Positions 1 through 13,407 are shown, counted from the first letter of the stretch. The stretch: DNA of 64,000 nt from Gordius sp. MW1 (GCA_964036665.1 OZ038529.1:2914001-2978000); one strand, 5' to 3'. Translations and numbers: made by a program. The notes: a model not told the origin generated them from the sequence alone.

Positions 1-91
1 ATTTTGTGGTCACATAAAGAACATTTTAGAGAATTTCTTCGCTGTAAAGTTGATAAATGAACTTATCGTCATATTTTATGGTGACATATAG

Positions 92-3000
92 CGAGGGGTA
101 AAGATAAATGCGGGCGAAAGAATAATCATTAATTCGGAAGTTGGCTACCTCGAGATTGAATCAGTTGTTAAGAACGACGAAGGCGTTTACACTTGTCAAG
201 CTGAAAATTCTGCTGGCTCCATAACTTCCAATTTTGTCCTCGACGTTAAAAGTTAGTAGTTTTTGTGATAAATTCGTTAAAAATATTGTTTTTAGTTTTT
301 AAATTATATATATGGTTTAAATCAAATGAGATTGCTTTATACTTTTTTTATATGTGTTTTAAAGGAAACTTGTATAAAATGAATATTGGTGTGTTTATAG
401 CATTAAGTTTATATGTTGGATTCACTGTTTATACTTGGACAAGTTTATTTGATAGCGATAAAGAGGTAAGACGTAAGAGTGCTAAATGAAGAACGCGTTA
501 AAGGAGTGCTGTTTGAATGTGATTATCGAACAAAAGTTAATAAACAGGGGTAAAATCTTTCTAGAAAGTTCCTTGGCATTTGGTTTTTTTGCATTTAAAA
601 ACTATTTTTGTCCCTATAATTCGACAAATTTTCAAAAATTTTAGGCGAAAATAAGAGAGAATTTAAAAATTAAAAAAAAACTTAATATTTATTTTGAGTT
701 TCTTTTTAAATGTAATATTTAATTAAATCGCCTCGTTTTTGATTTCATTTAGCTCCCCCCGTTATTAGTGAAGTTAGTAACAAGACGGTTTCGGAAGGCA
801 AAATAGCGAGTATATTATGCATGGCCCAAGGAGACCCCGCCCCCGAGATCACGTGGTTCAAGATCAATGCCAACGGCTTTTCGGATCCCATAGGAGATGA
901 CAAGGTTAGATTTTAAAATTATTTTATTTTTTTTGTTAAATAAGAGAATTTTTCTATTTTTTTGTTTAGAGTTTTTCCATGTTTTTTTTTGGATGAATTT
1001 GCCTGCTTAAGAGGTTAGGAAGACTAACGACAGACTCTGGCCTGTTTTTCAAATTTAGACTAAGCCTGGAGGTTGACCATAGTCGACTTAAATCAAAGGT
1101 CGACCACACAAAAGCCTGCCGTTTTTACAAAACTATTATATGGGAATAATTTTGGATGTTGTTAATACACTGGGGCCAAAGCGGCTAAAATAATTACGAG
1201 TTGAGAATTTGAAATATATGTAACTGATTTATGTTAGGGACTAATGTTTGCGATTCCCTGAGTAATTTGTTGCTTTATTTCTCGTTTAGATTGCAAATAT
1301 AATTTTATACTCGCAAACTATTTCCAGATTCTGGCATAGTTTTTCGCGGTGAACACGAATATATTTTCAAATTTTGCCCATTATATTAAATTAAAATTTT
1401 ACCGATTAAAGAGCAAAAATCGCTGATCTTGGTAACTTTGGCAGCGAGTATATCAAAAATTTGACGTATAGGGGAAAAAATTTAAAAATATATTCGTGTC
1501 TACCGCGAAAAACTCTTCTTGGGATCTGCAAACAATTTGCCGATTAATTTTTCTTGTCGAACCGCGTATTTACTAATTATTATTTACAAATTGTTTTGCT
1601 GGAAAATAGATATTTATTAATAGAAATGTTTTAAGCTTTGCGTTTTCTTGATAGGACAACGTGCAAACTTACGTGGAAAGGATTAAAAGGCCTCCGAATT
1701 CCTTGAATTCTATCCTTTACCTGAAAAACGTTAGTAGGAAGGATGGTGGCCTCTACTCTTGTAGCGCAACTAATGACGCCGGCAACGCTAGTAGACAACT
1801 GACCCTAACCGTTCAATGTAAGCGAATTAAGTGATTTTTATATTGTTTTTTTTAAAACTATTTTTATGTCCCTTTTTTATCGTTATTTTATGTATTTTTA
1901 AATATTTTGAAGGTTTATAATCACAAATAAAATAAACGGTTTTTTAATTAACCCTGGTTTAGCTGTTTATCTTCAACTATAAAATCTCTTATCGCTATTT
2001 TGGGTATTTTTAGATATTTTTTGGGGGTTTATAATGAAAAAGAAAATAAGAAGTTTTTATTAAACTATTAAACCTGATTAGGCATCAAGCATTCGGGTAT
2101 TTATTTAGTTTACTAAATTGGTTTTTATTTTTAGAGGGGGACCAGCACTAACAAGAAACTTTATTTAAGTAAAAGAATTCGTCTTTCTATGATACATAAC
2201 CTTAATGTATCAGGCCATAGTTATTTCTATAACGGCAATCATGGGCTTAGCCAGCATTGGAATTAGAGGGGGGCCAAAAAGGATTAAAGGGGGGGGGGCG
2301 AAATGATCATTTTTTGAAATTTTAGCCATAATTTTAATAAATTTTTTAAAATCAGAGGGGGCACGCCACTTTTGGCTACAAAGCATTGGCTATTAAATCG
2401 ATAGGAAAGAGATCCCCCAAAGCCAAATACTCACCCAGCTTTGTGTCAAAAAATCGGCGTTTTAATAGCTAAATATAATTATAAATCTTTAGCAGAGGCA
2501 TGGCCATGTTGGCACTTGACGAATCTGATGAATAGCATTTCATTTATATTATTTTATGCTCGGTTATTGTATATTTTATAGAGAATTTTTACTTAATTAA
2601 AGCATTTCAATTATGAAATAATTTTAACATTTTAATTTTTTTTGGGGGCTACTTAATAACAATTCATACCTTCACTTCTCCCACAAATATTACAGTATTA
2701 ATTCTTAAAATTTATTATATAAAAAGGAAAATTTTTATATGCTGCTTCTAATGTATTCGAATTGTGTTAATTGAATTGTAATTGTTTTGCCATGGCCTCG
2801 AAATGTTAACTATTACCTATATATATTAGTGTTGTACAACACGACTGCATATATAGTTTTTGAGTTTTTGTATTTAAAATTCGTTGTTGTTATCCCCTTG
2901 TGAATATATTATACTCCTAGATGGGCCAGCTTTTGAGGGAGGAGCCGATGGAATATATTATACTTGGCCCGGTCATTCTATCAATCTCTCTTGCAGAGCT

Positions 3001-6000
3001 GATGCCAACCCCGCACCCGTTTACAGGTGGACTTTCAGGGACCGGGATTTATCGAGCAATTCCGCTAACATACACTTCGATAGCGAGCGGGGCATTTCAC
3101 TATTCCAAGTGATTATCATCCTCATACACCCATACGTCTGGGGTCTTTTAATACCCCAACGAAAGTTTATGTAGCATGAATATAGTATTTTACGCGTGTT
3201 CGTGTATAAATTTTACTTTTTCTCTACATTAATTGGCCATGAAGCTAGAGAAATTTTGGGTTATTTGATCTTTTAGCTTTTGTAATAGGCTTTTTTTTGA
3301 AGAAGCCCTTTTATTCTGAATTTTGGGCAAATTTTAATTAGGTTTAATCTTAATGGAAAGTAAATTTTTGAGGAACGAGGAAATTGGTGACCGTTTCGCT
3401 TATTTTTATTAAAAGCCTAAAATGTAATGTATGTTGCTTTGAGCTGTGGCTACTTTTTAAATATTTTTAAGCATTACTTTGAAAAGTTTTACACTAGCGT
3501 GAAGGTTTTCAAAGCAGAATTTTGGAGTTTTGTTTATTTGTAGGAATTTTTAACGATTTAAATTTTTTTTTTTATACCTTTTCTTAAGGTGGATCCCGAG
3601 CCCCGAATTTACGGAGATGGGCTTTGGAAGTGCGAGGCCACGAATATATACGGCACGGCTAAGAGATATTACGCCATCCGTGAAGCTAGTGAGCTAACAT
3701 CGTTGTTTTGGGTGGGGTCTTAATGACCCCATATCTTGCGTCAAATTAAGGGGAAGTGCTAAATATTTTTGTGGAAGTTGATTTTAGCGGTGATTATAAT
3801 GCTTGTGTAGTTTAGATTGTTAATGAATGGGAAATGTGTGTTAAACTTGCAATATATTTGTGTAATTTTGTTTTGTATCAATTACTCACATGGGTGTAGC
3901 CAGCATTGGGATTAGAGAAGGGGGGGGGGCAATAATGATTTAGGAAGGGGCCAAAATGATCATTTTTTGAAATTTTAGCCATTATTTAAAAAAATTTCAA
4001 CAAATTTTTGGATTTAGAGTGGGACAGCTGCCCCCTGGCTATCCCCATGATATTTCATAAGATTTATAATTTAATAGTACGACAGTTTTGTGAATATTGG
4101 GAGGTTGAAAGAGTTTTAAATTTACAAAAATTATGCTATAAAGAACAATCACCCAAGTTAAATATAATTTTTAGGATTTTAGTTGTTGTAGATTGGTAAA
4201 AGTAACAACAATTTTGAAAATAAATCATTTTGTTTTAACATTGATTTCGTAAATTTTACTTTCATCATATTTAAAAAGAATTTCGAGATGTGCAGATTTT
4301 TAGGAGTTAATAGAAGGTATTATTTAAAAAACCGATTGTATATAGACATTTCTGTTTTTAATCATAATTTCCCCCTATATTTTTTTAAATGAATATTTAA
4401 TTTTATTTTTTCCCTGCCCCCTAGCTCTACCACCGACCCCTTCGGAATTCGCTTTCACCCACGTGACTCCCACCACTGTCACGTGTACACTAAGGGACGC
4501 CATCCCAATGGACCATTTAAATCCGACCTATCGCATCGAAGAGATCCACGTGACCTATCGTCGATTCGACCAATCAGCGATTGACGCTCAAGCTAGTGGA
4601 CAAAGGCGAATTTTACCTTTCGGTAATTCATTTTTTTATTTGATGTAATTTGTAAACTGTGCAAGTATTTAATTTTTTCCCTTACTTTTAAATCTAGGAG
4701 AATTCGTTTATTTCTTTGAAGTTTTTGCTTTTGCCATATGTTAAATCGGGTTAGCATTTTTATTAAGGCCTCGACCCACTGGGCCTAGAGCCCTTAATTA
4801 CCATTATTATATCCATAGTCTAATGCCTTAATTCTAAACTCAACTTATGCTTAAATCGCTAAGTTATGGTTGTAAAAAGGGCTGGGTTGTGTTTGATTGA
4901 CGTCGCATAAACAGACCATAGGTTTTTTGGTCAAGCTTTTGTCTGTTTATTTGGTAAAACCTTTAGTTTGTTTGTGTTTAGCCGATTAAAACTAAAGGTC
5001 GATCAAACGTAACCCAGCCGTTTTTACATCACTACTCCAAATATATGCTTATGAATTTAAAGTCGATCCACCTTACTAATTATGTAAAAGATATTAATTC
5101 GGCAATCAATAAAGATTATTTGATTTCAATATTTTCATGTCTCCGTAATCTTTTGGGGTAAAAGCAATAGATAAAAATCGGGATTTTATTCATTTTTGTT
5201 CAAATACTTAATAAAACCGCGACTTATTATAACAGCGCTAATCTCATCTTTTTTTTGCAATGGTACAGGAGGGCCTGGGATCATAGACGATTTAGAACCT
5301 AACACGGATTACGTCTTTAATTTTGCCCTAAAAAACCCGATCGGTCTCAGCACTTTCTCCAAAGAATTCCACGTTAAAACGGCTAAAGTTAGTGTGCCCT
5401 ACACCCCGACCATAACCTCGGGTCCGACCTCGAGTTCGGCGACCAGGCACCATCTGGTATGGAAAGAACCGCTGGATGGGGGAAAGCTGATCAAATCTTA
5501 CGAAATCCTATACTCTCGGGTACGTGTTGTGCTCTAGCGCTTAAAAATTTACTTTTGGGCATTTAAGTTTGATCTTAATTTTCATGGAAAAAACATGATT
5601 TAAATCGGAATAAACTTTCCTTAAGAGTTTATGATACCTAGAGGCCTGCACGGGCCGCCCGAAGCCCGTCCTGATCGGATTTCACCTCGGGTTGGGCCGC
5701 CTTATCAGGCTTGACCTGAGGGACGAGCCGGCCGAATTGAACCTTTACAAAGTATTTTATAAAATATGATTTAAATAAACTCAACTCGATATTAAGTAAT
5801 TCTCTTGGCACAACCTACATAATATAGCTTCTAAACTTCAGCCTTTTTGCCCTGTCTATTATAAGATATTGACCTGAATAGCAAATCGTATTCTAGTATA
5901 GATTCATAGTATTTATTAGAATTTAAAAAATAAAATAGGTAAATATTTCAAAAAGTTTTTTATTTTGAACTGTTAATTTTTAGTTTTGAATTATTAGCAA

Positions 6001-9000
6001 AATGTAGCGAGTGAAAATGGATTTTTTAATTCAAAAGTTTATATTTGAAAAATCGGGTCGGGTCATAAATAAAAAAGTCTTACGGCCCGAAAAAATTTCA
6101 GTGATATACCCCTGCCATATATGTATAAGTTTCAGATAATTTTTTTTTTTTTTTTTTTTTAAAGTTTATTTGTTAAAAATCCGCTGACAGTAATATAATA
6201 TAAATACATGAAATATAAAAGGCAAAATGCGCCGAATAAAATAATACACTATTCGGATATATCATCATCCAGGGGATCTTCCAAAATTGGCCAAGAATCC
6301 GCGAACGATTTAAAGTTGTACTTGGCTATAAGAATACCAAGTCTTTGTTTTAGTAAAAAGGGTACCGATTGGATTTTTAAGGGTTAAGGTGATCCTTTAT
6401 TAGTTGAGTTTAAAATTTTCCGCTTTTATATAATAAACCTGATAAGCCTTGCTTGATACGAAAATCAAATTTTTTTGAATGTGTGTTTAAAACTTTAAAA
6501 GAAGATTAGATGGCATTTTTGTAAAGTTTTTTATGTATTTTTTGTTTGAAGAATTTTATTACTCTATCAAAACAGCCGAATTTTAGGCGATATTATCTTT
6601 TCGAGGTTGCGATTCTATTTTATTATTTTCCCTACCTAGCACATTTAAGCCTTTTAAAATCAATGAAATGCTAGTGTAATGCATGAAAAGTATATTAATT
6701 ACCTAAGTTTTTGTTTTTAATTTTCGTTCAAAAGCGCAATCATAGTTGCATTTTGTGATCTTAATATTGACCAGTAAATCCATTAATTTTGGTACACCAT
6801 ATTCCCACATCTTAAAATTTTGTAGCCAATTAAGTTAAACACGATATATTGATTACTTATCAAAGAACCTAGAAAGTTGCAAAAAGAAATATATGGATAA
6901 AGCTACTCAGTTGGGCCCATAAACTATAATATAATTTGGGCTCAGGCGAGGTCAAAAAATTAAAGCCAACCAGCGGTCATAAGCTAGTTTATTTGCCAAA
7001 GCAAAATAAAAGTCAATTAAGCGCAAGTCCACATCCATTAAAAACCCTTGTAATTTCCACTGCAATTTTGCAAAAATTACAATATGGACACGACACTCAC
7101 TCACTCAAGACAAGACAACAAAAAGCGAGCCCATAAGATTGCATAGCGATTAAAAGAAGTTAAGTATAATCATTTTACATGGAGCATATTGCCTATTTTT
7201 AAAAGTACTTTTTTCACATATATTTGATAATTATTATATTAAATGACTAATACAGGGAATATTGGATAACCATACGGCCACCTTCAGAGCATTCCCGTCG
7301 GAAGAATTGCGCAAGGAAGATATTCCAGCACCGAGCACCAGTTATTTGCTGAAAGATTTAATCCCGGGATCAACTTACAGAGTCGAAATTAGCGCTGTAA
7401 ACGATATCGGGAAAAGTGTGCCTGGCGTCGGCTTTTTCACCACCAAAAAAGGTGCTAAATGCGCGGGTCTTAGTTAGAGCGTCGCCGCTCGCGAACGAGC
7501 GTTAAATTTATTTATAGAGATTTCATAGTCTTTTAAAGCGATTTTGGATTGCTATGAAATTTATGGGCTCGTTTTTGGTTGTCCGTCCGTCCGTTGTCCG
7601 TCCACCAAGTTATTGGCGCCAGCTTTGTGTTATTTAAATTAAATTAATATTTTGTTCTTGTTAATATCATTGATAATATGACTTTTTGACCGTCCGCTGG
7701 CTACTGACCAATGAAAAAATGACCATTGGCCAAATAAATCGAATTTTTTTATGAAACTGCCCGGGAAATGTCCGATATTTTTAAAACGAAAAGGTATTTT
7801 AGGAATCTGAAAAAGCTATTTTACCCCTGGCCGCCCAGGGCACCTACGGGTAAAGTTTCGAGCGAATCGGGCCGGTAGTTTCAGAATTTAGCCCTTTTTA
7901 AACTAAAAGGAATTTTAGGATCCTGCAAGAGCTATTACTTTAAATTTTATTTATTTAATTTAAAAAGTTTGTTAAACCCCAATACTTTTGACTGTATACT
8001 GTAACATTGATAATATGACTTTTTGACCGTCCGCTGACTACTGACCATTGAAAAAAATGACCATTGGCCAAATAAATCGAATTTTTTTTTTCGTTTTCGA
8101 ATAGGTTAACATTGATAATTACCCTATATCCTTTCCTACAAAAGCCTATGCCTCTACTGATATGGGTCCCTACAAAAGTTTTAATTGCTATGCAATTTGT
8201 GGGCTCGCTTTCCATTTTGTTTGTAACGCTGTTCGGTGTCTTGTCTTGCACCGAATGTCTTGATGTCTTGCACCGAATGTCTTGTCTTGCACAGAATGTC
8301 TTGTCTCGTTTTATTAAGTATGAACTATGCTAATAATTTTTAAAGTTTTCATTATAATTGTCATTCAAAGTTTGGAAGAATTGTATGAGGCCTCATTTAG
8401 ATAAAAACGAATTGTTGTTTGAGTTAAGTATTTTTACCCTCATAGCCTTTGTTTTGTTTTATAACCTAAAAAGGTCTCCAAAATTATTACCAATGCAAAC
8501 ATTCTGCATTCAGTTGTAAAATTTAGAGCTTTTTAAATTAAATAATTTGTCATTTTTACGTGGATATTGCAAAATCCATTACAATTTCGATCCATGACTG
8601 TATGCCTGCTCATTAATCTAATATATTTTAGCATGTATCATACACAATCATTTGAAAATAAAGGTCTATTAGCTAAAAAGTAATTTATGTTTCAATTTCA
8701 AGCGTAAAGTTTGGTTAGATAGAGACTTGGGCTTTGCGAGTTTATAAAACGATCTACTCAGAGCTTAAATATGATTAGGAAAATGACTGATAAATCTCAC
8801 GGCTATAAGTATAAACACTGAATTATTAACTGCTATGCAATTTATACGCCAAATTGCTAGGACACCATTGGCGTAGGGAGGGGGTGATTTTCGGGTTAGA
8901 ACCCCCCCCCCCCCCCCAGATTTTCAATTCATATAATTTTTATATTGTATATTTAATAAAATTAAATATTTGTTGGAATTTTACTTTAATATTTCATTAT

Positions 9001-11194
9001 TTTTACGCTATTGTCACTTTAAATTTTTTTAGGAAAAAAAACATTTTTATCCAAAAAAATAGTTAAAAAAAATTTTTCCTTGAAAATATCATAACTCCCC
9101 TTGAGGAAATCCTAATTACGCCTATGACCAATATTGTGTCCCGTCTGTCTGTCCTATCCAACTTATATTATATAATCTATATACTTTATAATTTCATCTT
9201 ACAAACTCGATCTATTCCATTAGACGGTTCATTTTCCCCACTTCTACCCAAGTTGGTTTCGGGTTCGGGCCTATCAGGGCCCGCCTGGATCGCTCTCATA
9301 GTCATACTGGCTCTGCTCGTTCTCGTTTTGGTGGATTTGTATTGTTTCTACCGAAACCGTTGCGGTCTGATCATGATGTTTTGCGTCCGTTTTTGCGGTC
9401 GAAAACCGGAACCGAGAAAAAATAAGAAACATTTGGAGCTGAGGAGCGTAGATGATAACGTGGGCCTGGGTAATGTGGTGGCCTCTTCCAACGGAAAAAT
9501 TATCCGTGCCTTAGACCCGGACAGCCTAGAAGGCCAAAATAGCCAACCGGCCGGCGGCGAACAACACATGAATGGGTATGTTAGTTAGCTCGTTATTGCA
9601 GCGCTTCGTTAAACACTTTTTATTATCTACCTCCTCGAGTGCACATAATTTTTTTTTCAGAGTTAAAATGGGTATAAGCAGTTATCGTTTGAACGAGAGC
9701 TGTTTGTTAATCAATATAAAGATTGGAACAATTTGTGGTTAAATTGTCGAGGTTACGAATCCCGAAAATATATAAGCTGTTTATGACTCTTAAATTACAA
9801 TGAGGTTTGGGAAAGGTAGAAGGAGGCGAAAGAATTGTTATTTACAATTAGTAATACAATCCATTTTCATATGATTGCGCGATTCATTTTTGCAGCAATA
9901 AAATGAATAAGGGATAAGCTGAGCTGAAACGTTAGGTATAAGTAAGTAATTTAGGTGAAATTTAAACGATTCGATATTTGAAAAAAAATGCTTAAAAATT
10001 TGTGATTGCTTTGCCCTAGCTTTCGCCCATTGTCACGCCTAGTGTTGTAAAAACGGCTGGGTTTTGTTTGGTCGACCGTTGGTTTCACCTAGTCTATCGG
10101 TCGCTTCTGGTATGTTTTACAAATTATGACTAATGCTAGAGGTCGACGCAAAAACCCGACGAAAAAACCTTTAGTCCGTTCATGTTTAGTCGACTAAAGG
10201 TCGACCCTACAAAACCCAGCCGTTTTTACAACACTAGCTCACGCCTCTCACGCTCGCAATCACGTTATGTCATGTAATAAAAAATTGCACGCACTTTGTT
10301 ATTACGATATGTATCACGACCGCACGTTCATTTCGCTCTTCTAGTCACCATCATTTATTGCCGTTGAAGGAAGAAGCAGCAGATGTCATTAACAAGGGGG
10401 CACCAGGAGCAGGAGGCCAAGGTGGTGGTAAAGTCCATCGTCACAACGATAATTTTCAATCCGAAAAAGTGCCCATGATTAGTCCTTCCACACCGAGATC
10501 GTCCGACAATGAGTAAGGAAGGAGGGCTCTAAGGTTTTTTATTCAGGCTTGATGCTAATATGAGATGTGGCCAGGACTAACTTTAATTAAGGTTCGCCGG
10601 GCTTGGGTTGCCCTACTGGGGACATTCCCCCCCCCCCCCCCCCCCCCCCGATATACTGGGAGGAATGTTTGATGGTGTTTCGTACCATTCCCCTTCTTCA
10701 TAATATGTTCTATAAAAGTTTATGAGATTCATAGGTTTTAGAGAGGGGAATAACGATTTAGGGGGGGGGGGGTGACAATTTTTTTAAACTTTAGCCATAA
10801 TTTTAATAAATTTAAAAGAATTTTTGGATTTGGAGGGGGACAGCCGCCCCTCGTACTCGCACCATCTGGTTACCCCAGAGACAAAGGAAAAGATATTTAT
10901 ATGTATTTGGTCTAGGAATCATTCATAGTCTTAGTTTTGGTCCATGGTCTATTGATTAATAAATAAACGTTCCCCGTAACTTCTTTTGGCTAAAAGCATG
11001 CTCAGTTACCATTTCTCAGCGCTGTAATAGGGCTATATGAATGAATAATTTCGTTTTTCTCGTTGCATACATGATAAATATTTCATATAATTTATTGATT
11101 TTATAAATACATTTTTGTGTGTGATATTTTTAGACTACCCTTCCATCACCATCATCAAACCAAGTCCGGAACTAGTAAAGAAACGATGGCTTGA
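92..11194 (+). CDS. Fas2: Fasciclin-2/NCAM-like cell adhesion molecule, 5' end outside window
   Basis: Homophilic neural adhesion receptor of the Fas2/NCAM family, acting at the plasma membrane. Eleven exons join in phase: 92-251, 753-904, 1655-1817, 2921-3108, 3589-3688, 4425-4622, 5269-5519, 7256-7451, 9224-9575, 10345-10512 and 11134-11194 (662 codons in the window). The first exon is the second half of an Ig domain (EGVYTCQAEN). Exons 2-3 and 4-5 are two complete Ig domains (LYSCSATNDAG, LWKCEATNIYG). Exons 6-8 are two FN3 domains, and exon 9 holds the membrane span (AWIALIVILALLVLVLV) followed by a Cys-rich juxtamembrane stretch. Drosophila Fas2 has 5 Ig + 2 FN3 + TM, so Ig1, Ig2 and half of Ig3 should lie upstream. 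The tail is His-rich and ends KETMA. If the last intron is retained the protein stops after SSDNE. The Fas2 assignment rests on architecture and tail, and a general NCAM-type name is the alternative. Confidence 0.87.
252..752 (+). other. Fas2 intron
   Basis: Intron between the Ig half-domain exon and the next exon. It is AT-rich, and a 74-codon open frame inside it has no recognisable content. The other long introns (1818-2920, 3689-4424, 5520-7255, 7452-9223, 9576-10344) carry the repeats listed separately. Confidence 0.7.
1018..1133. repeat. TA-flanked MITE, right half
   Basis: Degenerate copy of the family whose ends read GTGTTGTAAAAACGGCTGG and its inverse. Only the right end (GCCGTTTTTACAAAACTA) and the TCGAC-rich interior remain. 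It lies in a Fas2 intron. Confidence 0.6.
2238..2375. repeat. CGTAGCC/poly-G MITE copy
   Basis: Starts ATGGGCTTAGCCAGCATTGG, then a G run, then the family core TTTTAGCCATAATTTTAATAA. The right terminus is degraded. It lies in a Fas2 intron. Confidence 0.6.
3893..4052. repeat. CGTAGCC/poly-G MITE copy
   Basis: Nearly complete copy with ends CATGGGTGTAGCCAGC and CCCTGGCTATCCCCATG. Two G runs and the TTTTAGCCAT core lie between them. It lies in a Fas2 intron. Confidence 0.7.
4866..5033. repeat. TA-flanked MITE copy
   Basis: Imperfect palindrome of about 170 bp. The left end is GGTTGTAAAAAGGGCTGGGT and the right end is ACCCAGCCGTTTTTAC. It lies in a Fas2 intron. Confidence 0.75.
5640..6115. repeat. 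GC-rich 'GCCCG' MITE-like repeat
   Basis: A GC-rich block in AT-rich sequence. It begins GCCTGCACGGGCCGCCCGAA and ends near 6100 with CGGGTCGGGTCATAAAT and GGCCCGAAAAA. A short relative lies at 28681-28757. It is probably a MITE, but the ends are not exact enough to define a target duplication. Confidence 0.5.
6137..6370 (-). mobile_element. R2-like LINE 3' end remnant
   Basis: On the minus strand this encodes a C-terminal peptide (ILIAKYNFKSFADSWPIL, then an acidic end and stop). It is followed by a short 3' UTR and a terminal A tract, seen as a T run at 6139-6160. It matches the C-terminal peptide of the LINE at 62.4-62.6 kb (ILIVKFNFKSFLDSWPLL), so it is a 5'-truncated insertion of that family in a Fas2 intron. 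Confidence 0.65.
7555..8330 (+). repeat. SINE-like repeat cluster
   Basis: Composite of modules shared with 56.7-58.8 kb: GGGCTCGTTTTTGGTTGTCC, the GACCGTCCGCTGGCTACTGACC block (twice), a 155-bp block starting GAAACTGCCCGGGAAATG, and GTTTGTTAAACCCCAATA. At 8236-8306 there are about three tandem units of 19-22 bp (CTTGTCTTGCACCGAATGT). It fills much of a Fas2 intron. Confidence 0.6.
8867..9125. repeat. Degenerate CGTAGCC-type MITE with poly-C
   Basis: Left end is TTGGCGTAGGGAGGGGG and right end is CTAATTACGCCTATG. A run of 14-15 C lies near 8902. The interior is AT-rich and longer than in other copies. It lies in a Fas2 intron. Confidence 0.45.
10042..10234. repeat. TA-flanked MITE copy
   Basis: Well-preserved copy. 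It starts GTGTTGTAAAAACGGCTGGG and ends CCCAGCCGTTTTTACAACAC, with TA on each outer side. This terminal inverted repeat plus TA is typical of Tc1/mariner-type MITEs. It lies in a Fas2 intron. Confidence 0.85.
10627..10870. repeat. Poly-C tract and CGTAGCC/poly-G MITE
   Basis: A run of more than 20 C near 10627-10649 is followed by a MITE copy containing a 10-G run, the TTTAGCCATAATTTTAATAA core and the end GGACAGCCGCCCCTCG. It lies in the last Fas2 intron. Confidence 0.6.
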
Positions 11195-11373
11195 AAACCA
11201 ATTCTAAACATTCCTCCATAACAACATCCCAATCTCTCTTGTCAATGTCTTTCCCATGGAATTTTTAACGACTACTTTGTATTAAACTTTTGCGACCAAT
11301 CAACTTTTTTTTTAACTCTTTTTTTAATGGAATTTATCTCGATTTTAGCTTGAAAATTATTATTTTTTGATTG

Positions 11374-11404
<31 letters not shown>

Positions 11405-11830
11405 TTAATCAATATTCCAAGCTTCGTACTGTAACATTCCTCCCCCTCCCTGGCCCGCAGCAAAATTTATTGTACAAAATGGATTATTTTTTAAAGCTGG
11501 TGATTACCTTTTCGATCATTAATCTCAAAATTATATACATGTACATTTTATTATTATTAGAATATACTATGCCAATTGATTATTTATAACATTAGACAAA
11601 CCCCATCCCCCTGTATATAGATAGTGCTTGTGGCTCGCGACCTTTAATCAAGTGACAATTTTAAAGATTTTGACGACTCAATCTTTTTTTAGATTTTTTT
11701 ACATGTTTTTTGACCTTTTATACCAACACTCACTCATTCCCATATGATGATTACTATACTCATGAACTATTTATTCTCCGTGTAATCATACATGTATTAC
11801 GTGTGTCCGTCTCTGTACCATATGTTTTTA

Positions 11831-11836
11831 AATAAA
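11831..11836 (+). terminator. Polyadenylation signal of the Fas2-like gene
   Basis: Canonical AATAAA about 640 bp after the stop codon. The 3' UTR in between contains a (TA)n tract near 11385-11404. Whether this signal is used is an inference. Confidence 0.5.
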
Positions 11837-12117
11837 ATTTTTACGACAAAACATGAGGGTTTACTAATATTTCCGAGCTTAAGTTATTGTAATTTTTCCA
11901 CTATTAGTCACATCGAAGATAAATTTTAAAAGTGACCCAAAATTAAATGATAAACAATTTTGATATTGTCACCTAAAAAAATGTGCTGGGAAACGGTAAA
12001 GTGATTTTATTTGAATTATTTGTGCTGAACACAAATATATCGTTTTTCCTATGCGACAAGTTTTAAAATTAATATTTGCAAAAATAAGCGTTTGAGCCCC
12101 TTTGTAGGGATCTATTA

Positions 12118-12273
12118 GTGTTGTAAAGCTGGGTTTAGTTTGGTTGACCTTAGGTTTTCGGCTTAACATAAACAGACTGGTCCATTTTTTTTGTCGATCT
12201 CTAAGCTTAGTCTAAATTTGGAGAAAAAAAACTAGAGTCGACCGTTAGTAAAACCAAGCTGTTTTTAAAACAC
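12118..12273. repeat. TA-flanked MITE copy
   Basis: Degenerate copy, left end GTGTTGTAAAGCTGGGTTTA and right end CCAAGCTGTTTTTAAAACAC, flanked by TA. It lies between Fas2 and RRP1. Confidence 0.7.
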
Positions 12274-12689
12274 TATGATCTATACTGCAAAAAGGAATTT
12301 ATAAAGTGCAAAAATTTAAAGCATCTAGAGGTTCCACCTAAAAAAGGTATTGCTCCACCTTTAGTCTTTCGATCTCATCTCGGCATAGAAAGATCTCTGT
12401 CTCGACGAGAACTCTCGACATGTCTGTACTTTAAAATGTTGTTTTATATTACCTTTATAACACAATCTTAATGTGCAACATGTCATTAATATCGCTGGTC
12501 CAAGGGGATTAGCTAGGTTTTAAACTAGGGGGGGGGGGGCAAAAAAATGTGAGTGCAAAAAATTTAGAGAATATTTTCGCAATCAACATAAATTAATACA
12601 GATAAATATAAATTATTTAAACGTTTTATTTAAATTATATAAATACAATTAAAAGTTACAAAAATTATTAGGATCTTCGGCAAACTGTT

Positions 12690-13395
12690 CAATGGCTTAA
12701 AACTTTAAATTATCTATTAACTTCTTCACTAACTTTTTGTGAACATTAATTAAACACAACCATTCAACCGATTTTCCGACGTCGTCGATCTTAATTACAA
12801 AATGCCCGTTGAACAGAAATTGGAGCTTTAAAACGTTGCAACCTTCCACAACGTACGACTTGAGATCTATAAACCGTGGCTTCAATATTCATCGCACCTC
12901 AAAGGTGCCCTTTGTTAATACTGTGTTGTGTTTTCTCCAAACTGTGTACAAGTAATTCTAGGCTCATATTCATTGCATGATTTACATTTACAAAACATCT
13001 AATTAACTCTCACCTCAAATTTAAAACAAAATTATTTTTAACGTGGAGGTTTCTTACAAGAGCTAATGAGGATATTAACAGGCTAATCCGGTTTGGCACA
13101 ACTATCATTTCAGGTAAAGAACAATTATCTCTAGAGTTAAGATTCTTTGACAAAGAAAAACAAAAATATCCGAGTTTGGTTTCTTGGTGTTGAAGAATTA
13201 AACAGCATGGACGCAGGTACAATTTTATAAGCAATTGATTATTTTCTAAGACGAGCATCTTCGGACCCTCGAAAGTTGGACAAGAGCATAATGATTGTAC
13301 TCTTATGGCTGGTAAAGATCAGGGACTCCAGAAATTAATTAGAGATAAATTTAAAGAAGTTTTATATTCTCATTGTTCGTCTCATAGTTTAAGAG
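12690..13395 (+). pseudogene. Decayed hAT-type (TTF/DUF4371) transposase remnant
   Basis: On the plus strand, 12877-12935 reads PWLQYSSHLKGALC, a stop, then YCVVF. This resembles the TTF-type zinc finger of ZMYM1/DUF4371 hAT transposases. 13278-13395 reads CTLMAGKDQGLQKLI followed by SHCSSHSL, which resembles the family's DGA..M.G...G.Q..I....HC..H.L signature. Stops and frame changes throughout show it is dead. The 13010-13258 segment between them is not recognisable. Confidence 0.5.
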
Positions 13396-13407
13396 ATGGT
13401 CTCCAAA

